Positions 1-5,543 of a DNA stretch of 6,931 nucleotides are shown here, piece by piece. Source of the stretch: an uncultured Alphaproteobacteria bacterium (lineage in GTDB: Bacteria > Pseudomonadota > Alphaproteobacteria > Micavibrionales > Micavibrionaceae); contig CAKZKV010000086.1 of NCBI GenBank assembly GCA_937124505.1, positions 1 through 6,931 of the forward strand, read 5' to 3'. Under the pieces are notes generated by a model. The model was not told where the DNA came from. It did not search any database and saw only the letters and a list, made by a program, of their open reading frames with translations. Numbering within the stretch: the stretch's first letter is position 1; each line of letters opens with the position of its first letter. A program made the translations under genes and the position numbers.

Positions 1-403
1 TGTGATTGGTCGCGGCCTGGGAGAAAGGTCCCGCGCCGCGCTTGTGACCAGAGGTCTGGCGGAAATGAGCCGTCTGGCCAATGCGATGGGGGCAAAAAAA
101 GAAACCCTGATGGGCATGTGCGGGGTTGGCGATATGATCCTGACCTGTAGCTCCATGCAATCACGGAATTATTCCTTCGGAATGGAAATCGGCAAGGGAA
201 AAAGTCCGCAGGAGATTCTAAAATCTCGTCATGCCGTGACCGAAGGATTCTATACGTCCAAAGCTCTGATGGTTCTGGCACGGAAAAACGCCGTGGACAT
301 GCCGATCTGTCAGAGCGTTTATGAATGCCTGAATGAAGGTCTGAATTTCAAAGATGCTATTGAAAAAATGCTCGACCGCCCGGTGGGGAGGGAGAATATT
401 TGA
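1..403 (+). CDS. gpsA: Glycerol-3-phosphate dehydrogenase [NAD(P)+], C-terminal part (5' end outside window)
   Basis: This is the last 133 residues of GpsA, the cytoplasmic enzyme that reduces dihydroxyacetone phosphate to sn-glycerol 3-phosphate for phospholipid synthesis. Seen: the helical C-terminal substrate domain, beginning VIGRGLGERSRAALVTRGL, followed by the family signature GVGDMILTC and then SRN, a conserved TEGFYTSKAL segment, and MPICQSVYECL near the end. The N-terminal Rossmann domain (about 200 residues) lies left of the window. The GTG at position 2 is an internal valine codon and not a start, because family members continue upstream of it. The reading frame is intact and ends in TGA at 401-403. 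A 51-base gap separates it from the next gene on the same strand. Identification is confident and rests on motifs of a well-known housekeeping family. Confidence 0.95.
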   Translation, partial: VIGRGLGERSRAALVTRGLAEMSRLANAMGAKKETLMGMCGVGDMILTCSSMQSRNYSFGMEIGKGKSPQEILKSRHAVTEGFYTSKALMVLARKNAVDMPICQSVYECLNEGLNFKDAIEKMLDRPVGRENI

Positions 404-410
404 TATTCTC
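392..410. repeat. Perfect 8-bp inverted repeat over the gpsA stop codon
   Basis: GAGAATAT (392-399) and ATATTCTC (403-410) are exact reverse complements around a three-base loop, TTG, and the gpsA stop codon lies inside the structure. It could form a small AT-rich hairpin at the 3' end of the gpsA message. It has no GC-rich stem and no clean T-run directly after it, so it is not a classic intrinsic terminator. A role in 3'-end protection or attenuation is only a possibility. Confidence 0.6.
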
Positions 411-454
411 AAGCGTTTCTGTTTGATGCTTTTAGCGTGAAAGATATTTACACA

Positions 455-763
455 ATGCAAAGACTGTCTCTGTCAAAATACTGTTTATATTTTAATTTAT
501 ATGGCCTGATTTGTATTATGGCTGCCTCCATTCACCGTTACCTTTTATGGGGGGACGATTATACCACTTATGGGGGGATGATCGTGTCACTGTTTATAAT
601 TTTAATTTTGATTGCTATGGCATATCTCCTGATGTGTATAGCAGCCATGTTCAAACAAAACTGGGGAAAGGTTTTTGAAACGGCATTATGTGCTATGATC
701 CTGTGCATTGAGTTGGTGCTTATGGCAGTCATTGACGCACCGACGATTATATTTTCAACCTGA
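455..763 (+). CDS. Small three-helix membrane protein of unknown function
   Basis: I do not recognise a family. The 102-residue product is strongly hydrophobic, with three likely membrane-spanning segments at about residues 9-30, 40-66 and 75-99 and short polar loops between them (for example HRYLLWGDDYTTY and FKQNWGKV). It has no signal peptide distinct from the first helix and no catalytic motif that I can see. I chose the ATG at 455 because GAAAGA lies about 10 bases upstream. A GTG at 437 would add six residues but has no ribosome binding site. Base composition is low in GC (about 39% by hand count over 481-720), unlike the EVE gene. The gene lies between gpsA and the old ribosome binding site of the EVE gene, so it was probably the middle gene of a gpsA operon. 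Confidence 0.6.
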   Translation: MQRLSLSKYCLYFNLYGLICIMAASIHRYLLWGDDYTTYGGMIVSLFIILILIAMAYLLMCIAAMFKQNWGKVFETALCAMILCIELVLMAVIDAPTIIFST

Positions 764-770
764 AACAATA

Positions 771-777
771 GGAAGAG
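771..777 (+). promoter_or_regulatory. Shine-Dalgarno sequence in front of the EVE stub
   Basis: GGAAGAG lies 8 bases before the GTG at 786, which is good spacing for translation initiation. The complete EVE gene at 1361 has nothing comparable upstream. This suggests that the site belonged to the original EVE start and was left behind when the intervening DNA arrived. Confidence 0.55.
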
Positions 778-785
778 ATCTGTTT

Positions 786-824
786 GTGAACTACTGGCTC
801 GTCAAATATGTCAAGATTTTATGA
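786..824 (+). pseudogene. Stub of the EVE-domain gene 5' end (12 codons)
   Basis: The frame starting at GTG 786 reads M-N-Y-W-L-V-K, identical to the first seven residues of the complete EVE protein encoded at 1361. It then departs (Y-V-K-I-L) and stops at TGA 822-824. It keeps a good Shine-Dalgarno sequence, so it was probably the native start of the EVE gene. The only differences from the complete copy within the shared stretch are the start codon (GTG versus ATG) and a synonymous leucine codon (CTC versus CTT). That it is a remnant is an inference. A functional 12-residue leader peptide is a less likely alternative. Confidence 0.55.
787..807 (+). repeat. Left copy of 21-bp direct repeat flanking the ART-like gene
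   Basis: It contains TGAACTACTGGCT, one differing base (C at 800), then GTCAAAT. The right copy at 1362-1382 is identical in 20 of 21 positions. The repeat coincides with the beginning of the EVE coding sequence in both places. The two copies are 575 bp apart and bracket a single reverse-strand gene. Confidence 0.85.
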
Positions 825-1277
825 TTGAGGTTCAGGGCTGAGCTGAATGTATGTTGTTGAGGTGTGGTCATCAAGCAAATTCAAGCCTTCAATAACGTTT
901 TCTACAACAACGCTGTCATGACCGCCTTGGCGTGCAATTTCAGCAAGGCCATTTGTTGATGTAAGTCTTCCTTCAAATAAAATATTATACCACTCTCTAC
1001 CTTGGGCATTAATAATCAGTGGATTTTGTAATGTTAGGCGTTTACATTGAACTCCTCTTAGCTTGTCCCATAATGTGTTCTCTTGGAATGATGCGGCAAC
1101 CTGTTTACTGGAGGAATAGAAATAATTACGTGACCTATCATTTTTTCTAAACCCGCCATGATACACAATAGGGCTTATAACTGTGTGGGCCTCATCTGTA
1201 TTTGAGGTTCCGTATGTTTTTAAAGAAAATATTTCTTTCAAATTTAACATGTGTTTTTCAGCTATATATACGCGCAT
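819..1277 (-). CDS. Stand-alone ADP-ribosyltransferase-like protein (ART/polyvalent-protein type)
   Basis: The pattern resembles small ADP-ribosyltransferase-like domains found in phage and polyvalent proteins. In numbering from the ATG at 1277, the order is VYHGG (38-42, with the candidate NAD-binding His), YFYSSSKQVAASF (52-64), LQNPLIINAQGREW (83-96), GLAEIARQGGHDSVVVENV (110-128) and a closing TTYIQLSPE. Such proteins transfer ADP-ribose from NAD to a target, but the target here is unknown and activity is not shown. The third catalytic residue (Glu or Gln) cannot be placed safely. The start is uncertain: TTG 1304 has a weak AAGG upstream, whereas ATG 1277 and ATG 1250 have none. I took 1277, giving 152 residues. 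No signal peptide or membrane segment is evident, and no immunity or antitoxin gene adjoins it. It runs opposite to both neighbours, is AT-rich and lies between direct repeats, all signs of transfer. The family call is by eye and moderately sure. Confidence 0.55.
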   Translation of the reverse strand: MRVYIAEKHMLNLKEIFSLKTYGTSNTDEAHTVISPIVYHGGFRKNDRSRNYFYSSSKQVAASFQENTLWDKLRGVQCKRLTLQNPLIINAQGREWYNILFEGRLTSTNGLAEIARQGGHDSVVVENVIEGLNLLDDHTSTTYIQLSPEPQS

Positions 1278-1360
1278 AATATAATACGGAAAATATTTTA
1301 GCAAGATTATTGTACCTTAAATCTTTATGTATTGCCGTTTAACTGTGGTAAAACAACCCC

Positions 1361-1768
1361 ATGAACTACTGGCTTGTCAAATCGGAACCCGGTACATGGT
1401 CATGGGATGATCATGTGAAAAAGGGTGTGGAGCATTGGGACGGGGTGCGGAATTATCAGGCCTCCAATAATATGAAAGCCATGAAAACCGGTGATCAGGC
1501 ATTCTTTTACCACTCGGTTAATGAAAAACGGATTGTGGGGATTGTTGAGGTCGTCAAGGAATATTATCCTGATCATACCGATCCCAAGGGCCGCTTCGGG
1601 ATGGTGGAGTTCAAGGCCGTGAAACCTGTTCCAAACCCCGCCACGCTGGCAGATATCAAGGCACATCCGGAGTTACAGGATCTGGCGCTGATCAAACAAT
1701 CCCGCCTGTCCGTCATGCCCATCGGGGAAAAGGAATGGGAGATCATTTGCAAGATGGCAGGCCTGTAA
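1361..1768 (+). CDS. EVE domain protein (PUA-like fold, modified-base binding family)
   Basis: This is a 135-residue single-domain EVE protein of the usual length for bacterial stand-alone members. Seen: the family's opening MNYWLVKSEPGTWSWDD, then WDGVRNYQASNNMKAMKTGD (residues 25-45), AFFYHSVNEKRIVGIVEVVKEYYPD and a closing LSVMPIGEKEW. In the EVE/YTH/PUA superfamily this fold forms an aromatic pocket for modified bases in DNA or RNA, and the N-terminal and WDGVRNYQ aromatic residues would contribute. The natural ligand of stand-alone bacterial members is not settled. The start is fixed by the conserved N-terminus, but the bases before it (ACAACCCC) contain no Shine-Dalgarno sequence. A good one stands before the duplicated stub at 786. 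Translation may therefore be weaker than originally, or initiation may be close to leaderless. The frame is intact and conserved throughout, so the protein is probably functional. Confidence 0.92.
   Translation: MNYWLVKSEPGTWSWDDHVKKGVEHWDGVRNYQASNNMKAMKTGDQAFFYHSVNEKRIVGIVEVVKEYYPDHTDPKGRFGMVEFKAVKPVPNPATLADIKAHPELQDLALIKQSRLSVMPIGEKEWEIICKMAGL
1362..1382 (+). repeat. Right copy of 21-bp direct repeat, at the start of the EVE gene
   Basis: It matches 787-807 in 20 of 21 positions, the single difference being T at 1375 for C at 800. It covers codons 1-7 of the EVE gene. The similarity stops abruptly on both sides, after AAAT on the right and before TGAAC on the left. Confidence 0.85.
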
Positions 1769-1788
1769 GGGACGGGTGTGCCGTCTGA

Positions 1789-2166
1789 CTATGCTTCTAT
1801 AAGCGGAACAGAATAATGATGTGGTGTACGATCCGGGACCTCATACATGTTCTCAGGCTCTGGACTGAAGGGAATGTAAGAAGGCGTACCTGGATATTCC
1901 GGCTGATCAGAATCGTGATTTCCATCATAGTGAATGACGGCGGCAAGAGTCGTAAGTCCCAAAGTGGCTGCGGCAAATCCGGTAGCGAGTATCACGTTCC
2001 GTTGCCTTTGTACGTCAAGCATTTCTGCGTGTCTGTCGGCTTTGCCCATCTCTGCATCAAGATGCAGTTCTCTCATTGTATCAGTTATCTGTCTTGTTCT
2101 TGATGCTTCAATGATTTGATTTACTCTGTCTTGTCCACTTGCGGCGGCGTTGTTTGGCTCTGACAT
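1789..2166 (-). CDS. Small single-pass membrane protein of unknown function
   Basis: I do not recognise a family. The 125-residue product has a polar, charged and probably helical N-terminal half (about residues 12-56, rich in Arg, Glu, Gln and Asp). One hydrophobic segment follows at about 57-79 (NVILATGFAAATLGLTTLAAV). The C-terminal tail is proline-rich with His, Asp and Tyr. There is no cleavable signal peptide, so it probably sits in the inner membrane, with orientation undetermined. I chose the second ATG (2166) because AGAGGAA lies 6 bases before it. The ATG at 2172 would directly abut that site. The gene follows the hybrid kinase on the same strand after a 97-base gap that contains a promoter-like sequence, so it can probably be expressed separately. 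A link to the kinase is suggested by position only. Confidence 0.65.
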   Translation of the reverse strand: MSEPNNAAASGQDRVNQIIEASRTRQITDTMRELHLDAEMGKADRHAEMLDVQRQRNVILATGFAAATLGLTTLAAVIHYDGNHDSDQPEYPGTPSYIPFSPEPENMYEVPDRTPHHYSVPLIEA

Positions 2167-2204
2167 CTTCATTTCCTCTATTATTTTATGTATTATGGTA
2201 ATGT

Positions 2205-2233
2205 TTAATAACAGTGCCCGTTTATTTTTTCAA
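2205..2233 (-). promoter_or_regulatory. Candidate sigma-70 promoter for the small membrane protein gene
   Basis: On the minus strand TTGAAA (2233-2228) and TATTAA (2210-2205) are separated by 17 bases. These match the consensus in 5 of 6 and 4 of 6 positions. Transcription would begin about 30 bases before the ATG at 2166. The surroundings are AT-rich, so chance matches are easy and this remains a candidate. Confidence 0.35.
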
Positions 2234-2263
2234 GTTTTTTATGCCAAAAAAGCAATTTTAAAA

Positions 2264-4234
2264 TCAAGCCTGAAATGATTTGATTTCGTTTTCAACGTCC
2301 GAGAAGTGCCTCCAGATTTGAGAGACATGCGGCATGACGGCGACACCGCTGGCGGCGGCATCCTGCAATTCTCTCGCGGCATCGGCAAGACGGACACAGC
2401 AGGCGGATCGCGCGGCACCTTTTAAGGAATGGGCGGCTTCGGTCAAGGCGTGCATATCTTTATTGTCCCAGGCCAATTGTATCTTTTGAATGATCGGGGC
2501 GCTCATTTCCGGGAAGCTTTGCAGCATTTCTCTGGCATCCTCCTCCGACGCGCCGGTCAGGTCTCTCAAGGCGGCCAGATCAATTATTTTGGGAAGGTTT
2601 TTAATATTGTGACTGTTATACGACTCGCCTGTTTCCTCGGGGCGGGACGGCATAATCGGGCCAATATCTTCTTCCAACAGTCCCCAGCGGCTAAGTAAGC
2701 GTTTGAATTGTGCCAGAGATACGGGTTTTAACAGGCATTCATCAAAGCCATGCTCCATATAAACCTGCCGGGGAGACATCTGCACATCTGCCGTAATGGC
2801 AATGATAGGAAAGCGCTTTTGATGGCCTGCTTCTTCTTCTTTGTTGCGGATGGTTTTGACGACCTCATAACCGTCCACTTCCGGCATATGCAGGTCACAA
2901 AATAAAATGCCGTATTCACCTGTTTCATAGGCCTTCAGGGCGTCCCACCCGTTCTCAACAAAGTCAGCCTCTACTTTCAGGGATTTTAATTGTCGTGCAA
3001 AGACATCCCGGACGGATTCATTATCCTCTGCAATCAAAAGTTTTTTCGGGTTGGCCAAGGTAATTTTAGCATGATTTTCTGAGGCAGATTTGACGACGTC
3101 ACCTAGCCCGGCGCGGCTGGCTGGTTTTGAGAGGTACGTCGCCCCGAGAGACTGGCAGGTATGCTGCAGTCCGAGATCATCTCGCACTGTATATAGCACC
3201 ATGCCCATGCGCGGACGGAGTCCCATGCCTTCACGGATCAGGTCAATCCCCAGCCCGTCCGGTAACCCTTGGTCTATGACGGCAACATCAAAAGGGCGCC
3301 GCTTCATCAGGGTGCGGCCTTCCGTCAGCGTCCGGCAGCTCTCAACGGTTGCGCCCATGGATTCGAGAGAGCGTTGTATTTCTCTGGCACCCTGGGGGTG
3401 GTCTTCAACGGACAGGACGGAAATTCCTTCCAGATCGGGAAGCTGGACTACATTTTCATCCGTCCTGACTTCCTCTGTCGGGATTTCAAACCAGAAGGTT
3501 GAGCCTTTGCCTTCCTCACTTATAACGCCGATTTCTCCGTCCATGAGTTCCACAAGTTTTTTACAGATGGACAGCCCAAGGCCTGTTCCGCCAAATTTAC
3601 GTGCTGTTGTGTTGTCGGCTTGCGTAAAAGACTGGAACAGTTTGTTGGATAATTCATCGGACATGCCGATCCCGGTATCCATGACCTCAAAACGCAGGCC
3701 TATTTTTCTTTTTGGGACGCTCAGGTGCTTCACCTCATGAGAGACGTGAATCGAAATAATCCCGCTTTTTGTAAATTTTAGTGCATTTCCGACCAGATTC
3801 ATCAGGATCTGACGCAATCTTTTCGGATCTCCCAATACCACAGCAGGAACCTGTGAGGTGATATCTCCGGCCAGATTGATATGGTTGGACTGTACTTTGA
3901 CAGACAGCGCCTCAAGCGTTCCAAAAAGAAGCGTTCGAACGGGAACCTCAAAGACATCCAGTTCCATTTTATCCGCATCCATTTTGGCAAAATCCAGAAT
4001 ATCGTCCAGAATTTCCAGCAGGGAACCGGCGGAATTCTTGGCCACAGTGACTAGTTCCTGAATGTTGGGAGAAGGCTTTTCAAGTTCGATGAGTTCCAGA
4101 AAACCGTAAACGGTCTGCATGGGGGTACGCATTTCATGGCTCATGGTCGCCAGAAAATTAGCCTTAACCTGACTGGCTGCTTTTGATTCGTCGGATGTTT
4201 GTTGTAAATCGTAAATAGACTCTTCTTCAGACAT
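2264..4234 (-). CDS. Soluble hybrid sensor histidine kinase: HisKA-HATPase-REC-REC-HPt
   Basis: The 656-residue multidomain kinase would autophosphorylate on His and pass the phosphate through internal Asp and His sites. Seen in order: a short N-terminus (1-20); HisKA with the H-box SHEMRTP (His33); an ATPase domain with N-box NLVGNALKF (147-155), G1 DTGIG (186-190), F-box LFQSFTQAD (199-207) and G2 GGTGLGL (215-221). Receiver 1 follows (about 271-385; Asp278, phosphoacceptor Asp321, Lys370), then receiver 2 (about 397-515; Glu403-Asp404, phosphoacceptor Asp447, Thr481, Lys503), and an HPt domain around AHSLKGAARS (His602). All key catalytic residues are present. No membrane segment, PAS, GAF or periplasmic domain precedes the H-box, so it is probably cytoplasmic and gets its input from a partner or from receiver 1. 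The final response regulator is not in this window. The start is the first ATG after an in-frame stop but lacks a clear ribosome binding site. It diverges from the AAA+ gene at 4359. Confidence 0.93.
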   Translation of the reverse strand: MSEEESIYDLQQTSDESKAASQVKANFLATMSHEMRTPMQTVYGFLELIELEKPSPNIQELVTVAKNSAGSLLEILDDILDFAKMDADKMELDVFEVPVRTLLFGTLEALSVKVQSNHINLAGDITSQVPAVVLGDPKRLRQILMNLVGNALKFTKSGIISIHVSHEVKHLSVPKRKIGLRFEVMDTGIGMSDELSNKLFQSFTQADNTTARKFGGTGLGLSICKKLVELMDGEIGVISEEGKGSTFWFEIPTEEVRTDENVVQLPDLEGISVLSVEDHPQGAREIQRSLESMGATVESCRTLTEGRTLMKRRPFDVAVIDQGLPDGLGIDLIREGMGLRPRMGMVLYTVRDDLGLQHTCQSLGATYLSKPASRAGLGDVVKSASENHAKITLANPKKLLIAEDNESVRDVFARQLKSLKVEADFVENGWDALKAYETGEYGILFCDLHMPEVDGYEVVKTIRNKEEEAGHQKRFPIIAITADVQMSPRQVYMEHGFDECLLKPVSLAQFKRLLSRWGLLEEDIGPIMPSRPEETGESYNSHNIKNLPKIIDLAALRDLTGASEEDAREMLQSFPEMSAPIIQKIQLAWDNKDMHALTEAAHSLKGAARSACCVRLADAARELQDAAASGVAVMPHVSQIWRHFSDVENEIKSFQA

Positions 4235-4273
4235 GATATTTTATGTTAGCATATTATTTTATATTTCAGGCTT

Positions 4274-4294
4274 TTTGAAAAATTTGAAAATTTG
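4274..4294 (+). repeat. Short A/T direct repeats in the kinase/ATPase divergent region
   Basis: TTTGAAAA occurs at 4274-4281 and again at 4283-4290, and is followed by TTTG at 4291-4294, giving a period of about 9 bases. It lies in the 124-bp divergent spacer, just upstream of a candidate -35 element. It could be an operator or simply an A-tract-rich upstream element. The repetition is plain, but the function is not. Confidence 0.4.
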
Positions 4295-4320
4295 CCTTTA
4301 ACAGGTGGAAAAGCTATATT
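4292..4320 (+). promoter_or_regulatory. Candidate sigma-70 promoter for the AAA+ ATPase gene
   Basis: TTGCCT (4292-4297) and TATATT (4315-4320) are 17 bases apart, matching consensus in 4 of 6 and 5 of 6 positions. Transcription would begin near 4327, giving a leader of about 30 bases before the ATG at 4359. That leader shows no strong Shine-Dalgarno sequence. Confidence 0.35.
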
Positions 4321-4358
4321 TGAATTATAAATAAATACAGCGCTTACCTGAGTTTATA

Positions 4359-5543
4359 ATGTTTACAATTAATATTTCCTTTAAAGATGCATTGACGTGT
4401 TTTGAGACATTGTCCCATATCAAGCCGGACGAAGAACTGCAATCAATCGAATCTGAATTTGTGAAATATGCCCAGAAGAGAGCGCGGGTTGGGGACAGTG
4501 CGGCCCAGACATGGCTGAAAGATAATACGGTTATATTTGAGGAGGATTTTACAGACTCTCCCTTGTGTTATTTTGTGGACAAGGAACGCCCGGCTGAAAA
4601 AGATGCTGAGTTGGCAGAACTTGCCAAAAGAGAAGCCAGAGGTGAAATTAAGGACAAAAAAGAACTGCCGCCCCTGACGAAGGAACAGATTGAAGAAGCC
4701 TTACGCCCTTTAGAGGAATTGATTGGATTGGGAGGCGTCAAGCAGCACATTCGACGCATTCTGGAAACGAGGCTGATTGACCAGCGCCGCGAAAAGGCCG
4801 GCCTGAAAACAATGTCCGCGTCTGCAAACCATATGGTGTTCACAGGCAGTCCGGGAACCGGCAAAACAACGGTCGCCCGTTTGATTGCTGGAATTTTCAG
4901 GGAAACGGGCTTGCTCTCCAGAGGTCATTTGACGGAAGTATCCCGTGGCGATCTGGTGGGAGAATATATTGGCCAGACTGAACAGATTATGAAAGATGTC
5001 TTGCAGGACGCCAAAGGTGGTGTTCTGTTTATTGACGAAGCTCATGCCTTGCACCGGGTGTTTTATGCGACAACGGATTTCGGCGTGGAAGCGATTAATG
5101 CCCTGATTAAATACATGGAAGATAACCGCGACGATCTGATCATTATTTTTGCCGGATATGAAGACCATATGGGTAGTTTCCTGCGCAGCAATCCGGGCTT
5201 GAAATCACGCATTCCGCATCATCTGCATTTTGATGACATGAAAGAGGATCAATTGATGACGATCTTCAAGTCTCTATGTCAGGAGCATGATTATAATCTG
5301 GACGAGAAGGCCGAAAAAGCACTCCTGCTATTGATGAAAGATTTCAAGCGTAAGGAAGGCTCCGAATTTCCGAATGCGCGCGGGGTTCGTAATCTTTTTG
5401 AAGAGGTCATCCGCCGTCAGTCGGAACGCCTGCTGAAGCAGGATATTGAAGAGGCAGAGCAACTGAAATTAATTGAAGAGGAAGATATTCCTCTCAAAAA
5501 ACCCTCATCTGACGGGAATGTGGTGCGCTTACCGCGCAACTAG
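4359..5543 (+). CDS. CbxX/CfqX-family AAA+ ATPase (CbbX/SpoVK-like)
   Basis: The 394-residue cytoplasmic AAA+ protein probably forms a ring that remodels a protein partner using ATP. Seen: an N-terminal region of about 105 residues with no recognised motif (charged, Glu/Lys-rich at 75-102), then the family core starting PLEELIGLGGVKQHI (117-131). Walker A is GSPGTGKT (163-170), a likely pore-loop stretch is GEYIGQT (201-207), Walker B is VLFIDEAH (222-229), IIFAGYEDHM spans 262-271, the likely arginine finger lies in NPGLKSRI (278-285), and sensor 2 is in NARGVRNLFEEVIRRQ (339-354). In the family, CbbX reactivates Rubisco, and others act in sporulation or type VII secretion. No Rubisco or secretion gene is nearby and the N-terminus is different, so I give no symbol. 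It diverges from the hybrid kinase and its last 15 bases overlap the end of the pilin-like gene. The substrate is unknown. Confidence 0.9.
   Translation: MFTINISFKDALTCFETLSHIKPDEELQSIESEFVKYAQKRARVGDSAAQTWLKDNTVIFEEDFTDSPLCYFVDKERPAEKDAELAELAKREARGEIKDKKELPPLTKEQIEEALRPLEELIGLGGVKQHIRRILETRLIDQRREKAGLKTMSASANHMVFTGSPGTGKTTVARLIAGIFRETGLLSRGHLTEVSRGDLVGEYIGQTEQIMKDVLQDAKGGVLFIDEAHALHRVFYATTDFGVEAINALIKYMEDNRDDLIIIFAGYEDHMGSFLRSNPGLKSRIPHHLHFDDMKEDQLMTIFKSLCQEHDYNLDEKAEKALLLLMKDFKRKEGSEFPNARGVRNLFEEVIRRQSERLLKQDIEEAEQLKLIEEEDIPLKKPSSDGNVVRLPRN

Larger units (their letters stand above)
787..1382. mobile_element. Putative one-gene cassette inserted at the start of the EVE gene
   Basis: A 575-bp unit is bounded by 21-bp direct repeats derived from the EVE gene's first codons. 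It carries one reverse-strand gene of markedly lower GC content (about 36% by hand count over 841-1320, against about 50% in the first 120 bases of the EVE gene). The host side keeps the old ribosome binding site and start, and the far side supplies a complete EVE 5' end. This is the arrangement left by site-specific integration into a gene end. No integrase, transposase or terminal inverted repeats are present, so it would have to move in trans. Illegitimate recombination with a homologous EVE start from another strain would give the same picture. Confidence 0.4.

Noticed and set aside
819..1360. Integron gene cassette with an attC site
   Set aside because: I found no attC-like core pair or large imperfect palindrome beyond the gene's end. 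The flanks are instead direct copies of the EVE gene start.
787..1382. Insertion sequence
   Set aside because: There is no transposase, no terminal inverted repeats and the unit is only 575 bp. The 21-bp duplication is also longer than usual IS target duplications.
1771..1785. Hairpin GACGG-GTGTG-CCGTC between the convergent EVE and small membrane genes, as a terminator
   Set aside because: The stem is only 5 bp and no T-run follows in either direction, so I did not annotate it as a terminator.
2221..2263. T-rich/A-rich stretch after the kinase stop codon as an intrinsic terminator
   Set aside because: Only A/T pairing with a very short possible stem is seen, with no GC-rich hairpin.
3090..3740. 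A 216-residue open frame on the + strand inside the hybrid kinase gene
   Set aside because: It lies wholly antisense to the intact kinase catalytic and receiver regions. Its Ser/Arg/Pro-rich translation is typical of a shadow frame.
4710..5168. A 152-residue minus-strand frame within the AAA+ gene
   Set aside because: It is antisense to the Walker A and B region of a clearly real gene and shows no motif or ribosome binding site of its own.
4359..5543. Naming the AAA+ gene cbbX (Rubisco activase)
   Set aside because: The core family fits, but there is no Rubisco gene in the window and the protein has a different, unrecognised N-terminal region.
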